The notes under the pieces are model-generated. The model ran no database searches. It had not been told where the DNA came from and was given only the letters and a program-made list of their open reading frames with translations. Below, one piece after another: positions 39,101 through 51,700 of a stretch of DNA of 64,000 bases. Position numbers and translations under genes: made by a program. Position 1 is the first letter of the stretch. Each line of letters opens with the position of its first letter. This DNA is from Acanthaster planci (taxonomy: Eukaryota; Echinodermata; Asteroidea; Valvatida; Acanthasteridae), in contig NW_019091427.1 in assembly GCF_001949145.1 (NCBI RefSeq), positions 551,729-615,728 of the forward strand. The letters are read 5' to 3'.

Positions 39101-39378
39101 ACTCATGTCTTACTTCCAAAGCTCAAAACTAAGGACTGGTTGGCTCAGAGAGAAAATTTCCGAGTTTGGATTGAAACTATTGAAAACAGAGCCACTTCTG
39201 GTGGGAATTTGAGTGAGTTTAAGCAGGAAAAACTTTCTTAATAAACAAAGGTTATCAGCTCAAACTCTATCTGATTGTCATGCTAACCAAAACACACTGA
39301 GCTAAATACAGTCCCAAAACAATATACAATGTACATCACACAGAGTTTTGGCTGGTTACCTGATTTATCAAGTAAGGT
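36164..39378. other. Non-coding stretch
   Basis: No gene recognised. A 147-codon plus-strand frame at 36451-36894 lacks recognisable motifs. The block around 36480-36880 is less AT-rich and low in simple repeats, so it could be regulatory, but the sequence alone does not show this. Confidence 0.5.
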
Positions 39379-39430
39379 TTTTTTGTGCTTAAGCAAATTT
39401 TGTGCTTAAGCAGCTCTATGAAATTGGCCC
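39379..39430. repeat. Solo end of the GGGCCCAATTTCAT MITE-like family
   Basis: Read on the minus strand from 39430, GGGCCAATTTCATAGAGCTG is followed by two copies of CTTAAGCAC-type sequence. This resembles the terminal repeat of the element at 29568-29817. No opposed arm is nearby. Confidence 0.65.
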
Positions 39431-42400
39431 GATCCATGCCACACAAGTTTATCTAGTCCCTCCATGCACCAGTAGTTTCAGCCGATGGGAGTCAATTTTC
39501 ACTCATATGGAATGAATTTTAATCTTAGGAATTTAGAGAGGGCGCAAGATTTTCTCAAAGAAAATTTTAAATTTTCAGCTTATGAATTCTGGACAGATGT
39601 CAGTGCTTAGGCTAAAAAATACCCCCAAAATTGTTCCGCTTCTTATTGCCCTGTGCTTTTATCTGAAAATGGGGTAGCTACGAAATTTTTTCGGGAGGGG
39701 GGGCACTCTTCTTTAATGCTGATGTCCCTCCTCTCACCCTTCACACATGTTACATCTTGGATCAGTTCAGTAACCCTATCAGTGATAACTCTGGCTGAGC
39801 TGACAGCCAGAAGACAATACTCACAGCACTCACTCCACAAGGTCGCGTCAAAGTTTTCCCCCATCTAATGGGACTTGATGCTGGAGGATTGTGACATGAA
39901 AACTGACAGAATGAATTGTAGCCATGGAAACCAGGTCTATATTGCACAACAGCAGTTACTTATGAAATGTCTTTAATTTTCACAGAACCTGCCCCACAAG
40001 GATTTACCCGACCAAACTGGAAAAGAAATAAATGTATTAGCTCTTTCATATTATCAGTCTGGAGTATTACCCTCTTTGGACGGGTTTTTACTGTACATCA
40101 CAAATCTCGTACAATCTGACCAAGGCCTGTTCAAGCAATCTGCAAAGGACTGTGAATGTTTCCATGTTATGGAGATGCTTTAGTTAAATGGTGCAGCATA
40201 TGGAACAAAAAACAGTGACTGAAAAGTTTTGTCTGCAAAAATTAGACAAAAAGACCATTACAAACATCATCTATATGTTCTAAAACACATTTGTACCAAT
40301 GCGATTTAAACGTCTTAGTCGCCAACTTGAGATAGTTAACGGTGAAGTTGGACAAAACTTGCTGTATCGGTAGGGGCACAGGGAACGATCGCTATCCCCA
40401 TATGAGGTAATACTCCAGACTGACTACGGTATTAGGAGCAAACTCTGAATGAGGACTACTAAAGGTCATACAACAGATTATTCCATTCTGTGGTCTTGTC
40501 ACTGCCGTGTTGAATAATTCATTTCTAGTCAAATCCGAGCAAACTTAGTCTTATTGCAAAATGGAGAGAGAAAAAACAGATTGCAAGCTGATGGATTGTG
40601 GCCAGTGATGGTCCATGTTCTTCTTGCTCTGAGTGGCCAAGGAGGAGAGCATTGCAGAGGCAAGACCATTTTCGAAGAACTTTCTCAATTTAAATTACTC
40701 TAAATAGTGACTGAAAAAGTTTGAGAAAAAGTCACTTCCAGAGGAAACTCAATTGAAATCTGGATCTCATCCAGTCAGTAAATTTTACTTAAATTTGTCT
40801 TGTCTCTGCTTTCAGTCGGAGAGAGTATAGTTTCAGTTGGAGAGACTGAATTTGCAAATTTAGCGAAGGCAGCGATGCACCCATTCGGGAAGCGTATTAG
40901 ACCCTTTCCAATCTGTCGAGGGCGGTAATCAGCACTGGGTGCTCCCATTCATCATCGTGGAGCATCTAGCGTTGCATTAACTCAATGCACTGGCATTGAT
41001 TATCATCATCTGTGCAAAGATTGCCTGAGAAGGGCAGATGGAAAGAAATGCATCCCACGCAAAACCGAAGACAATATGGCCTTGACACAGTGTCTTCACC
41101 TCTTTTCGAGTTGGTGTTTTACACAAATCCCCCGGACAATTTGCTACACACTTCAAAATATTACATGCAGCCATCACAGCACAGAACAGGAATAGAATTT
41201 AAATCAAGCAGGAAACAATGCTTGTCGGATTTCCCAAACTGGAAGAAATTAAAAATCAGAAAATCAGGATTCCGAGGACTGAAAAAAATTTTGTTTAGAT
41301 TTCATTTTTACTTCAACGTGCAATTTTTAAAAAAAATAATGTGGGTATATGTACCAGCTAAATTTTCTGTCTGGCTTTTTCTTAATCCATTGTACAAATT
41401 CAAAGGTTGCATGCCTGTCTGAGACAAAATAAGATGCAGAAGCCTTTCAAGGGCTAGTTGAGCAAAAAGTACAAGAAGAAACATCAATGTATGTCTACGA
41501 AAGAAATGTTTAGAAGATTGTGTCCCCCAATCTCGGTTAATCAATTTGTCCTAAGACCTCTTACACATATCCTAGGTTTGAATGAATGTTACACTTAAAA
41601 CATGTTCAATTTATTTTGGGCTGAAATCGGATTACTGCCGATCCTCAGTGTCCTTAAAAAAGAGAACCCCTCCAAGGTGTACATGCATGTGGGGCACGTC
41701 CTTAGATAAGCAACGTTGTCCCGGCTAATAAGATGAGTGGGGCTAAATGGATCTCAGAGAAACAGACGGTAGAGCCTGGGGAACGGGCAAGGGACAGGGA
41801 ACCAGGGAAAATGTCATTGACCTAGATGAAGGTACGCCTGAATTGACTGGTCCCATCGAACGCCTGGGTTACCAGCCAGGCAGCCTACTTCTTGCAAGGT
41901 CGGTTTGGGGGACTGTTAATTACCGAGATGCACTTAGGCATACTGCTATCAATATTTTGGCTGTGAAGGTTGTTAGGACCATCTTTAACCATCAACTCAT
42001 CCGTGGTATGATTGCAAAGGATCAGTCGGATCTGCTCTTTGACTACATGTACCTTCAAAAGCAAGCAATATTCAACTACAAATTCACACACATGTTTTCC
42101 TTAAAAAAAAAGATACTTTTGCGTCTTAAAATTGAAAGAGCATGTACATGTACACTGTAAAACCAATAACGAGTCACATGACGTATTTATGCATGTACAC
42201 GAATGCATAATCACAGAAAACCATGCATGAAATGGTCTTAGTAAAAAAAGTCACATCAATTCTACATGAATAAACGTACCATACCTGAACAAATAGATTT
42301 ACATACAGGTACCTGTGTATATGTACAATGTATTTTAATACCTCTAAACTCACATTACTGAGAAAGTTGTTCTGCCATGAAGCTCACTGCAAACAGTTCT

Positions 42401-44319
42401 GTCTGATGGGACACTAATTACATGTACATGTATGTACGGCAGTTTTTGCCACTGAGTGGGGTACATGTAAATGTGGCATGACTCTATTAGCACAAACATG
42501 AACATGAAACACCAACCTGTGATTGTCAACAAATGCACCAAGTGCCCGAGCACAGTAAAATTTGCCTTTATGGTTTACAGGTTACAGGCTGAAATGCTGT
42601 GCTCTGTATATTGCTTGTGATTGGTACTGATCTTAATTTCACTTCACACGTTATTGTGCTGAATATTTTCAGCTGGAGAGCTAAGACAAGACTTCAAGAT
42701 AGTGACTGGTTTCGGTGTAACATTAGAAAGAAAAGTGGTGAGACAGAATACATGTACAACTCAAATCAGAATTGCACATACATGTCATAATAGGGGAAGT
42801 GACTATAACAAACACCACACTTGGAGGGTTCATTGTTTTGAAATATCACTGGTTGTATTTAGCCCAAATTTCAAAAGGTATACAAGTACTTGTCTGTTGC
42901 ATTTAATTCAGTTTTATTTCATCAATTGTGCACAAACATGAATGACATAATCAGAGATGCATTTTTCCAGCTAAATACAGCCTCAGGAATCTGCCAGGTG
43001 CCCAGACAATGTTCGAAAGAAACTTGCTCCTCTCTGTCCTTCTCAGACTACGAACCCCCGAGGAGCTCTCCCACAAAATCTTGAAACAGCTGCCCACAGC
43101 TACGCCGGAAAATTCACAGACTCCATAGGGCAAGTCTCGTTCTGCCATGGATGCGTGCAACCGCAGCGCTGCATGTGGGCACCACCAATTAACTCATAAA
43201 GGAAGAAATCTGAGCAGTTGGCTGGCAAATGACATTAATGTCTGGACAAAAATAACATGGAGCTTACATTCCCAATGAGCACTGAATTCATTTCAGCTCG
43301 TTATTTAAACATTCCACATGATTACTTTCCAAATCGCTGCAATTTGACTTCCATATGTTCATGTAAACTAAGTCTGATAAATCTCTGTAATTCAATTTTC
43401 ATTTAAGAGACATGTGCATTTTGAAAGACAGCTTGGAAGCACCAGTATTGATGTAGTTTAAATGTTCTACTTGTCTTGTCTTACAACTGAGTACATATCA
43501 CACGAAGGATCCTTCAGCTGACAGTCATGATTGTATTACACAAGTGCTCCCATTGTGGGTCTATGGAGCACAGAGGAGTGACACTGTAGTCATGGAAGCG
43601 ATGCCATGTTTATTCCTATTGGAAAGGTTTTATTTGTGGGTTGAACTCGGCAAAGGAACAGGGGTTGTCACTTTTCAGTCTCCATCTGACGAGTTTTCCC
43701 CTTGGAGACACCCCCCATGAGAACTGCTTTCCTCCTAACTTTTAAAGCTGTGAGCACAAGTTTCCTGCTTCTGCCTACCGCGCTTTCTTCAGGGTACTGA
43801 AGAATATTAAGCCTTTCTGAGGAATCCTTGTTCTGTTGTCTGTAGGCCTACACTACAATAAACAAAACAGGAAACAAAGATATCCTCAATTATTCAAGGT
43901 TATAGTTATGTTGAGAAATACAGTAGCACTCCGTTTGTGCCCTAATTTGAAATCTCCAAATCTTACTGGCATTTTTAACGGTAATCAAAATTTCATTGTG
44001 TTTTTGATCCACAGTGCGCTTACAAGTTTACAAAACGATTTCAGATTCAAAAGTTTACACTGAAATAGTAGAATGAACTTTGATCAGTGATATTTACGGA
44101 GTTGCCATCCTAATTTAGTCCAAGAGTACAAAAACTAATACTAAAGTATTTCTGACATCTAACAAAAAGTGGAGGATTCATTATGTTGGGTTTTAAACCT
44201 GCAACCTGTGAGATGTATGGTACTGCATGGTTGGATTCAAACGATGGGCATGAATTGAGATGCAATGCTGTCAGCAACACTGCGAAGTGTTGGCTGGAAC
44301 ATGACTAACTCCACTAAAC

Positions 44320-44435
44320 GGTCCACTGGCAAGCCCATTTGCCTGGGTGGGATTTGAACCGAAGCCACTGCAAGTAAAAACAGCGGTCCAAATCCAGCTT
44401 TTCTCAGGCAACCAACCAGTGGACTGCAGGTCCAA
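44320..44435 (-). repeat. Possible tRNA-derived repeat fragment
   Basis: On the minus strand CGGTTCAAATCCCACCC (44361-44345) fits a B box, and a weak A-box-like CCACTGGTTGGTTGCC lies about 60 bases before it. The fragment is bracketed by short opposed CGGTCCACTGG and CCAGTGGACTG sequences. The evidence is weaker than for the other three SINE-like elements. Confidence 0.35.
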
Positions 44436-45330
44436 CACTGTTTACAAGACGATTAATTCAGCTCTCTCTGTCATTACACGGTACATTTGCCAGGCTCCAA
44501 ACTGCCACCAAGTAACCCCACCGTAATGGGCCACCTTTCTTCATCTTATTAACTTGCAGCCCCACGTGAACTTTGATATTACAAGGGCGGTGGGCCAGAC
44601 CGCCACTCTGTCTTCGCATGCGAGGCACTGTAGGCGTAAGCCGATACTTTCCGCTCATTACAATTAAACAGAGCATCATAGATCATTGTCTGGCAATTGT
44701 ACAGGAATTGTCGTTAATCTGGGTGAAAACACCCCCTCACCTGCTGTAACCCCCCCATAAAAGCCTATTCATTTTCATCAAAGTATGAATGCATGAGAAA
44801 TGTCTGGATCTGTGCACATCAGCTTTAGACATGAGCTCAAAACGTACATGACAAAAATGCTGACCAGAATCAACAAATGTATATGAACAACTTAGATCTA
44901 TTTGAGATCTGCCAAGTAATTTACAGACTAGAAAATTTCTGACAAGATGGCCACAGGGTATTATACAAGGCCATATCTGCAGAGCAAGAATCATTGCGAT
45001 TAGGTACCGTACAGAAAATCCATAGGTTTCAAGAACATTACATTTAATATTGCCTCAAATATGAAGCTTCATAGTCCGATAATGGAATAATTCCCGGCAC
45101 ATCACATCCTCCTCGGATTTCAGCAAAGAATGCTGATCCAATTTGAAAAAAAACTCCAAATAAGTACAGTTTAGATGTGGTTGGATGTTACACATGTATA
45201 TCATTGTCTAAACACCCTACTCATCCTGACGTTGTGTTGCACCATCGTTGTACCAACACCATACTGAAAAATGTCAATCAGTGTTTGAAAACTGGGGCAA
45301 AGGGGATGACAGAATACCCCATGGGGAGCA

Positions 45331-45362
45331 GGGGGGGAGGGAGAAGGGAAGGGAGGGAGGGG
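45331..45362 (+). other. G-quadruplex-forming tract
   Basis: Six or more runs of three or more G are separated by one or two A-containing spacers (GGGGGGGAGGGAGAAGGGAA, then GGGAGGGAGGGG). This meets the usual intramolecular G-quadruplex pattern on the plus strand. No gene is adjacent to assign a role. Confidence 0.8.
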
Positions 45363-46165
45363 TTATACTTCAACCAGATTGGTTCCTTATGCATGTTAAA
45401 CGCACTCTCCTGAAACACCAGTATGTCTTGGCAGTGGTTTGCCACGCACCCATCCAAAATGTCAAGGGAAATTACGGGAGTTGGCCTGTGTCAACAACCA
45501 TGCATGCATGCATCAACAATGGCCAGATTCACCCCTGCTGGCAAAGTCCAAAAACGGTAAGAACAAACATTTAATTTCAAACCGACTCCATCTCTACACA
45601 ATATGGTTCCTGTGTGCATTCATTTTTACACTCCTTCCGAGTCTGTTGGGAATGGCTGATAGCAACCTTTCGCCTGGTAGGCCTAGATGACTCTAAAACA
45701 CTAAATTTCTGCACCAAGTAGGCAATTTTTCAACAGATGCCACTGATGAAACCCAATTTTGTTGATACTAGCCATATGTACACATTTTCTCATCATGGGC
45801 CTACCGGTCTTAATAACGTGTACAAATCCCACTGAGATATCAAATGTAGCTGTATCATACACAAAATCACTGTACACAGCCACAGCCCCCCTCCCTTACC
45901 TGGTTACAGCAAAGGGCCAACTGCTTTTCCCTAAAAAAGGGGGTGTTAAGTTGAAATTTTACTGGCAATAGCTGGCAAATGTGCTAGGCTTTTTCCATTC
46001 TGCACTTGAAGATTTGCTTTAACAACATTTCAAAATTACCAATTTGCTCCTTGTGGCATAGAAATAGTTTAAAAACACTTGAAAGCTCACTACGGAAGTA
46101 ATGTACATGTGTATTGAAACACCCCACTCCAACCACCCACTTGAAAAAGCTGTGCTCATACTTAC

Positions 46166-46342
46166 ATGTAAATAACATGATCATTTAAAGCCAAATTTCC
46201 AATCTGAAAATGATTGTCATCTATGACGAGAAACTCTTCTCCTTTCATCCAAGCATTGTTAAACTGTTCCATATGCAGATGGACAAACACTACTCCGCCT
46301 CGAATCTGCAGCTGTGTAACACATTTGACTTGATTTACATTT
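46166..46342 (-). CDS. Candidate internal exon of an unidentified protein
   Basis: I do not recognise this protein. On the minus strand a 177-base stretch is open in one frame and is bounded by a good acceptor (a pyrimidine-rich run ending CACTGCGGCAG) and a strong donor (GTAAGTATG). The length is a multiple of three. One base at the start completes a codon and two bases remain at the end, so the exon is symmetric and could be included or skipped without shifting frame. The peptide includes VKCVTQLQIRGGVVFVHLHM and then NAWMKGEEFLVIDDNHFQIG, a mix of hydrophobic strands and charged turns that looks more protein-like than most chance frames here. It lies about 28 kb upstream of GABBR1-like exon A on the same strand but does not match any GABA-B receptor segment I know. 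A chance open frame with fortuitous splice signals remains possible. Confidence 0.28.
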
Positions 46343-48700
46343 CTGCCGCAGTGAAAGGGAGTGTGTTTGTAATATACACATGTGCGAGGACAGTGGCTGG
46401 ATTGTTTAAACATGGGGAGTTCATTCGCTTTTCCCTCAGTTCAGGAGCCATCCACCGGTATGAGGAAACTCACTACGCTCAAGGGAGAAAAACAGAAGAG
46501 AAAATGAAAAATCGTGGAACAACGAAAGTTGACAGGACCCACTGCAAATACGCCACTTGTAACATGTGTGACAACTCACTGAAAGTGTAAACAGTCCCTT
46601 AGCTCACTTTCTCTTCCAAAATGCAACAATTAAATCTATCAAAGGTTCTTTTTAAAAAAATTCAAGCCCACTAAAAATTAAAAGCAAAGCTGATTCTTCT
46701 CCCCAGCTCTAATATTCTATAAAGCACATCTGCTAGTAAGGCTGGTAGCTCGGCTCTATAAAATGCAGCATCTGCAACAGTTAAGTATGTTACCAAATTA
46801 AAACATCATTTTCTGCAAGCTACTATCTCAATATTTCAGATCCATATCAGTTCATCCATTTTCCCAAAATTTGTCAACAAATTTTGCTTCCCGCAAGTCA
46901 GTACATCTTTACAAATTGGACAGACGATGTTTCAATGTCATCAAGTAACTGCCACGTCTACAGTACCGGTACACTTGTTCTCAACCAGTGTGGAACATTT
47001 TTTTAAATGTCATGACTTGTTTTCAAGCTTAGTATGCGCATTTGAAACTGCTGACCCAGCAGTCGAGAATATTATGAAAGCATTTAAATTGATGCTGAAA
47101 TGTACCTTAACATTTTCTATTCAATTCCCGCTCCTGCTGAAAGCATCGACAAACATGTTCCTGGTATTTGCCAATTTAACTGCACACCCAATCCCCTCCT
47201 CCTTTTAACCAAAAAAAAAAAAAATGAAATCATCTGATCTCAAAAAAACAAACTCCAGCCACGAGTAAATAACGACGAACGAGCGCGACCTAAATATTCG
47301 ATCAGCTGCAAAACGCCGGTGCCATTAACGCTAATGACTAGGATCAACAAGGCAGTGAAGATCGTAGTTGGAGAGAGAAGGATGAGCCAGAGGAATCAGG
47401 CCATGGGTGCACCCGTGTGCTCCAATCGCTCACGATCCCCTCATGCTTTGAGGAACAAAAAAAAACTAGGACACGAGGCTGCATTTGCGTGTGATACGCT
47501 CAATACTCACAGATGCAGGAAAACGTTGTGCGAGCATTACTCTCAGATTACGCTAAGTGAACCATTAGCGACTACAGTATCTTTCTGCCATCTTGAAATA
47601 ACCACATGATGCAAGAGTACACCGGTACATCAACTGCCTGTATGATTGAACATGAACTTCAGTATCACTTCTCCTGCCATTTGTGCACTCAGCAGAAAAC
47701 TCGTGTCAATATGAGTAACAAGCGTCAAGCCTAACATGCAGCCCAAGTGTTTTGTTGGAGCACGTGCGCTCGCTGTTTGTTTGTTTTTAGGATGTATCGG
47801 AACTAGGAAAGGGTGCTGCTGGTTGTGTACGGTGAGGTGTGTTGTAACAAATGTGAAATATGGAAAAGAGCAAGAAATGTTCCACCCATGCCGATACCGA
47901 TGCATCTTGTGACCATGGTAAGACTATCACTTTGTCATTTGCCACAGCTCCCAGTTAAAATGGGGGTACCGGTAGATATTATAATTGCTGTAGGCAGCCA
48001 CTGCTCCATGACAGTTGCTCCAAACAAAACCCGACACAATGCTTTCCGCCATTAAAGGGGGCCATCGGAAATGTCCAATGAAAAGTCACAGGATCCATCA
48101 ACGTTTGGGATCATGATCTGACAGCATGAGAGTTACCTCCAAATACCTCAGGTGCTTGTTTGAGAGGGTTGCAGACAATTTGTCTTAAAAAAAATGGAAC
48201 TGGAATTAAAACCTGCTCAGGCATGGAGCACATACCGGGGTAACCTGTCCCTCTCCCCATCAAAACCTCCTTTGAGGTGAACAAACTCTGGTTAATCAAG
48301 ACGTTGCATGTAAACTTTGATGCAACGAAGCAAGCACATTTTTCTATTCATCTAACTAAAAGCTATTCTTCAAAACTTTAGATGACTTACATGTAAATTT
48401 GCCTCTACCTACTTGCGTATACACATGATCCACAGTGCGAGATTAATTACTCCTTTTTTGGAAACCTTTCATTTCCGAAAAGAGAAATATAACACAAACA
48501 TCCATTCAAAAGACAAACTTTGGATGAATCAGTTTCAAAAAATAAAACACAATCAAAATATCTTACAGTAAAAAAGGGAAAAATTTTAAGCCTGTGTATC
48601 ACGTCAAAACTCTCTGAAGCTTGATGATACTTTCCACATACATGCACATAGATTTTAACATGGTATTATGACTGATCTGTAATAACTGCGGAGTATACAC

Positions 48701-48771
48701 TGTTAGTTATCACATGTTGGTTATTGCATGTTAGTTATCACATGTTGGTTATTGCATGTTAGTTATCACAT
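48701..48771 (+). repeat. Tandem array, 2.5 copies, period 28
   Basis: TGTTAGTTATCACATGTTGG starts at 48701 and again at 48729, with a partial third copy at 48757. The copies are identical over the shared length. Confidence 0.95.
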
Positions 48772-51700
48772 CAAGCAAACTTTGTGATGTGTAGTAAAGT
48801 TATTAAAGGGGCCTTTGCGTGCAAATGCGCCACCTTTGAATCTACAGTAAACTTTGCAGCTGTGCCTTTTGCTTTTAGCATAAAAATAGCACAGTGCATG
48901 GAGTTAGAATTGCACATTATGTGGGATTTGATATGAACCGTGCAATACAGTTATACATCATACTGTTTGTTGCCACGGTAACTGACCAACCAGAATTGAT
49001 AATCCAAGTTTGCTCTAAGATAAAGCCAAGTACTGTACAGGCAAGCCTTTTAATGACAGGGATCTTTTGGGACTCTAACTGACAACCGGACAAGGCTTTA
49101 GCTCGGGAGGAACTCTTATTGACCGAGGTACTCCACCCTAGAAAATTGATGATCGGTCATGCCTGGCCTGCTTGAAAGGTGGGATGCGCATCGGGATGTT
49201 CAGCTGATTAATCTCCACCCACAATTCCCATAAATCATTGCTACGGTGACATCGACAAATGGTAATCCATCAGGTTTAAGACATTCTGGACATACTCTAA
49301 GACCTTTATGCTCATTTACTAATTATCTCCAGAACTCGATACCCTCGCACCTCTCCCTTTTCTCCGGGCATTTGGAATCAACATCTGGGAAAGTGCATGC
49401 CGCCGTTCAAGGCTCAAACAAATAGAGTTTTACTGTGGCAGATGTCCACACTCCACATTTATGCATACGACAGATCCAGCTTGGGGAGATCTGCGTCCGT
49501 CTCAGAGCCAGATTGCGTTTTACAATTTTGGCCTATTTACTTGCAAGGCGCAGCGACAACTACATTTAAGTGTGCATCATGCTGATGGAAAATGAAGACA
49601 GCACATAAATGAGGATGCTGGAAAGGCCGACCAAATTAGCACAGTTTCAGAAATGTGGGACGGTCTGTTTTGAAAATTCCACGTCTTGGGGAATCTGAAA
49701 GCTTGGCCAAATGAGGAGAGGCAGAGCACTCTAGCCTTCAGACTAGACATGACTTGAATACTGATTTACGCAATACACATCTTCATGTACCTCAGAGAAT
49801 ACATACAGCACTTGTAATCCTCAATCTTGCAGTTGACCATTAACGATTTTCTTTCCACCAACTCTTTCGGCATCAGAAATGCTAGGAAGCATGTACGGCA
49901 CCCATTAATTGCCAACTTTGCTCATTAATGCAATAATGTACGAACTGAGATCAGTTGGAAAGACTACCGTTTTATGGATCATAAATAACTCAATTCAACC
50001 AAGACTGCTATTTCCCAGGTGAAGGTGTGGGTATAAAGACTACGGACACATCACGCATAGCCAACAGGTTTTTCATACAGCTGAGTGAACAATTATGGTG
50101 GATCCAACATTTCCACCGGTTAGCAAAGCTGCGCAGGTGGCATACAGGAAGCAAAAAGAATGGTCTTTACATGTACCTGCCCTACGGCTTTAGACAGGTA
50201 GTCTGCCCTGCTGCCCTTCTAACATGTACCTCACTGTGTTTGCACATCACCCCACCCTTGAGAGCTCATTAGCACAGGGCATGCATGTGCAGCCACCTCA
50301 CGGTTACCAAGTTTCCCGGCTACAACTACGACCATTACTGAGGCACTGAAAAAGAATATGACCTTAATCTACAGTATGCCCGTGTAGATAACACCATTCA
50401 CATAACGTTTAAATGTCATTTTTAGTGTTCATAATTCATGTCTGCACTTGCAGGGCTGAAAAGGTGGAAAGTGCAAAACATCCCAGTGTTGATTCACGCA
50501 AAACTGCCCCAATTATATGCATGTGGCACTCAACAACACATGAACTGTAAAGACCTCTTTTAAATAAAAAAGCAGCAGACAAAAGCAGCGTCTGGAATGA
50601 CTGCACTCCCCATTCACTCTGGTTCATTAGGTTTCTGTATTGATTTTGACATGATGACCCTCTATTTATCGATAATCATTTTATTGTTCAGAGCCAAGCG
50701 ACGCTACAGTATTACAGGGTCAGCTGCCCCAAACACCATGCCTGACAATGCATATGTATGTGTGAGACTTCCTCCCCCCCTCCTACGCATTAATCATTGG
50801 AGACTGTATCACCTCAATCACTGGGCAGAGTTACGCACAAATGCTATTTCACTTGTCACCTCGTGTGATTAATTTGGTTCTACATGTAAACGCGAACCGC
50901 AGATCGGTAACTATGCCAAATGCAGGTTTCCTGTACTTTTGATAATAATGCCCAAAATGCAAAGAAATTACGGAAGTGCCTTTCTTTTCCATTTGTTTTC
51001 TTTTTTCTTCTTTTTAACAGAAACTACACAAAACCTCTTGCAAAGAAAAACACAGAAAAATGCGACCTTCCCAATGATTGATAGCACAATGATTGACACA
51101 CATGAACTAACTGTCCCTCAGAGGGTGCAATTTCATTAGTTGGGCACTGTCACATGCCACATTTGGAAAAGATTAATGACTACTGCCAATGATTGCGCGG
51201 TTTCAATTATTTTCATGTTCTCCAAAAAGCTCTCAGCTGTCATTTCCAGGGCAACTTTTTTCCTACATACCCCAACCCAGTGACAAGAAATTCTCAGGCA
51301 TACATGTACATGTACAGTTTTCTGTGTTAGTAGGCCTAGCCATTGTAATTGACCTTTGTCACATGGCAGCAGGACTCTTTTGCCATCTTTCCAAAAAGAA
51401 GAAGTCAAATTCATGTTTATGTTCAGTATTCAGCTACATGTAAGTTTGAATTTCTAAAGGTCAAAAGTTAACTTGTTCTGCACATTACCAACATAAATGC
51501 TGCGAATGTCTAACGGGTCATGATAGAGACTGTTTTCCTGAAAAAAAAAAGTTAGGTGTGAGAGGAAAGGTACCTTCTTCGATAAACTGGCATTACTTTC
51601 TACCGGCCAAAGGCGATGAGAAAAAAAATGCATACATGTTCATAGCATCGGCCCAGTTGCTACACCAACAAGTGAACTGTACTGAAATGAAATTGTGCAT

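Larger units (their letters stand above)
39431..46165. other. Non-coding stretch
   Basis: No gene recognised. It includes a possible tRNA-derived fragment at about 44320-44420, TACATG arrays (42142-42153, 42421-42432) and a G-rich tract at 45331-45362. Confidence 0.5.

Noticed and set aside
41747-42160. 137-codon plus-strand open frame
   Set aside because: The 3' half is low-complexity Lys-rich sequence and includes a TACATG array. No motif or splice evidence.
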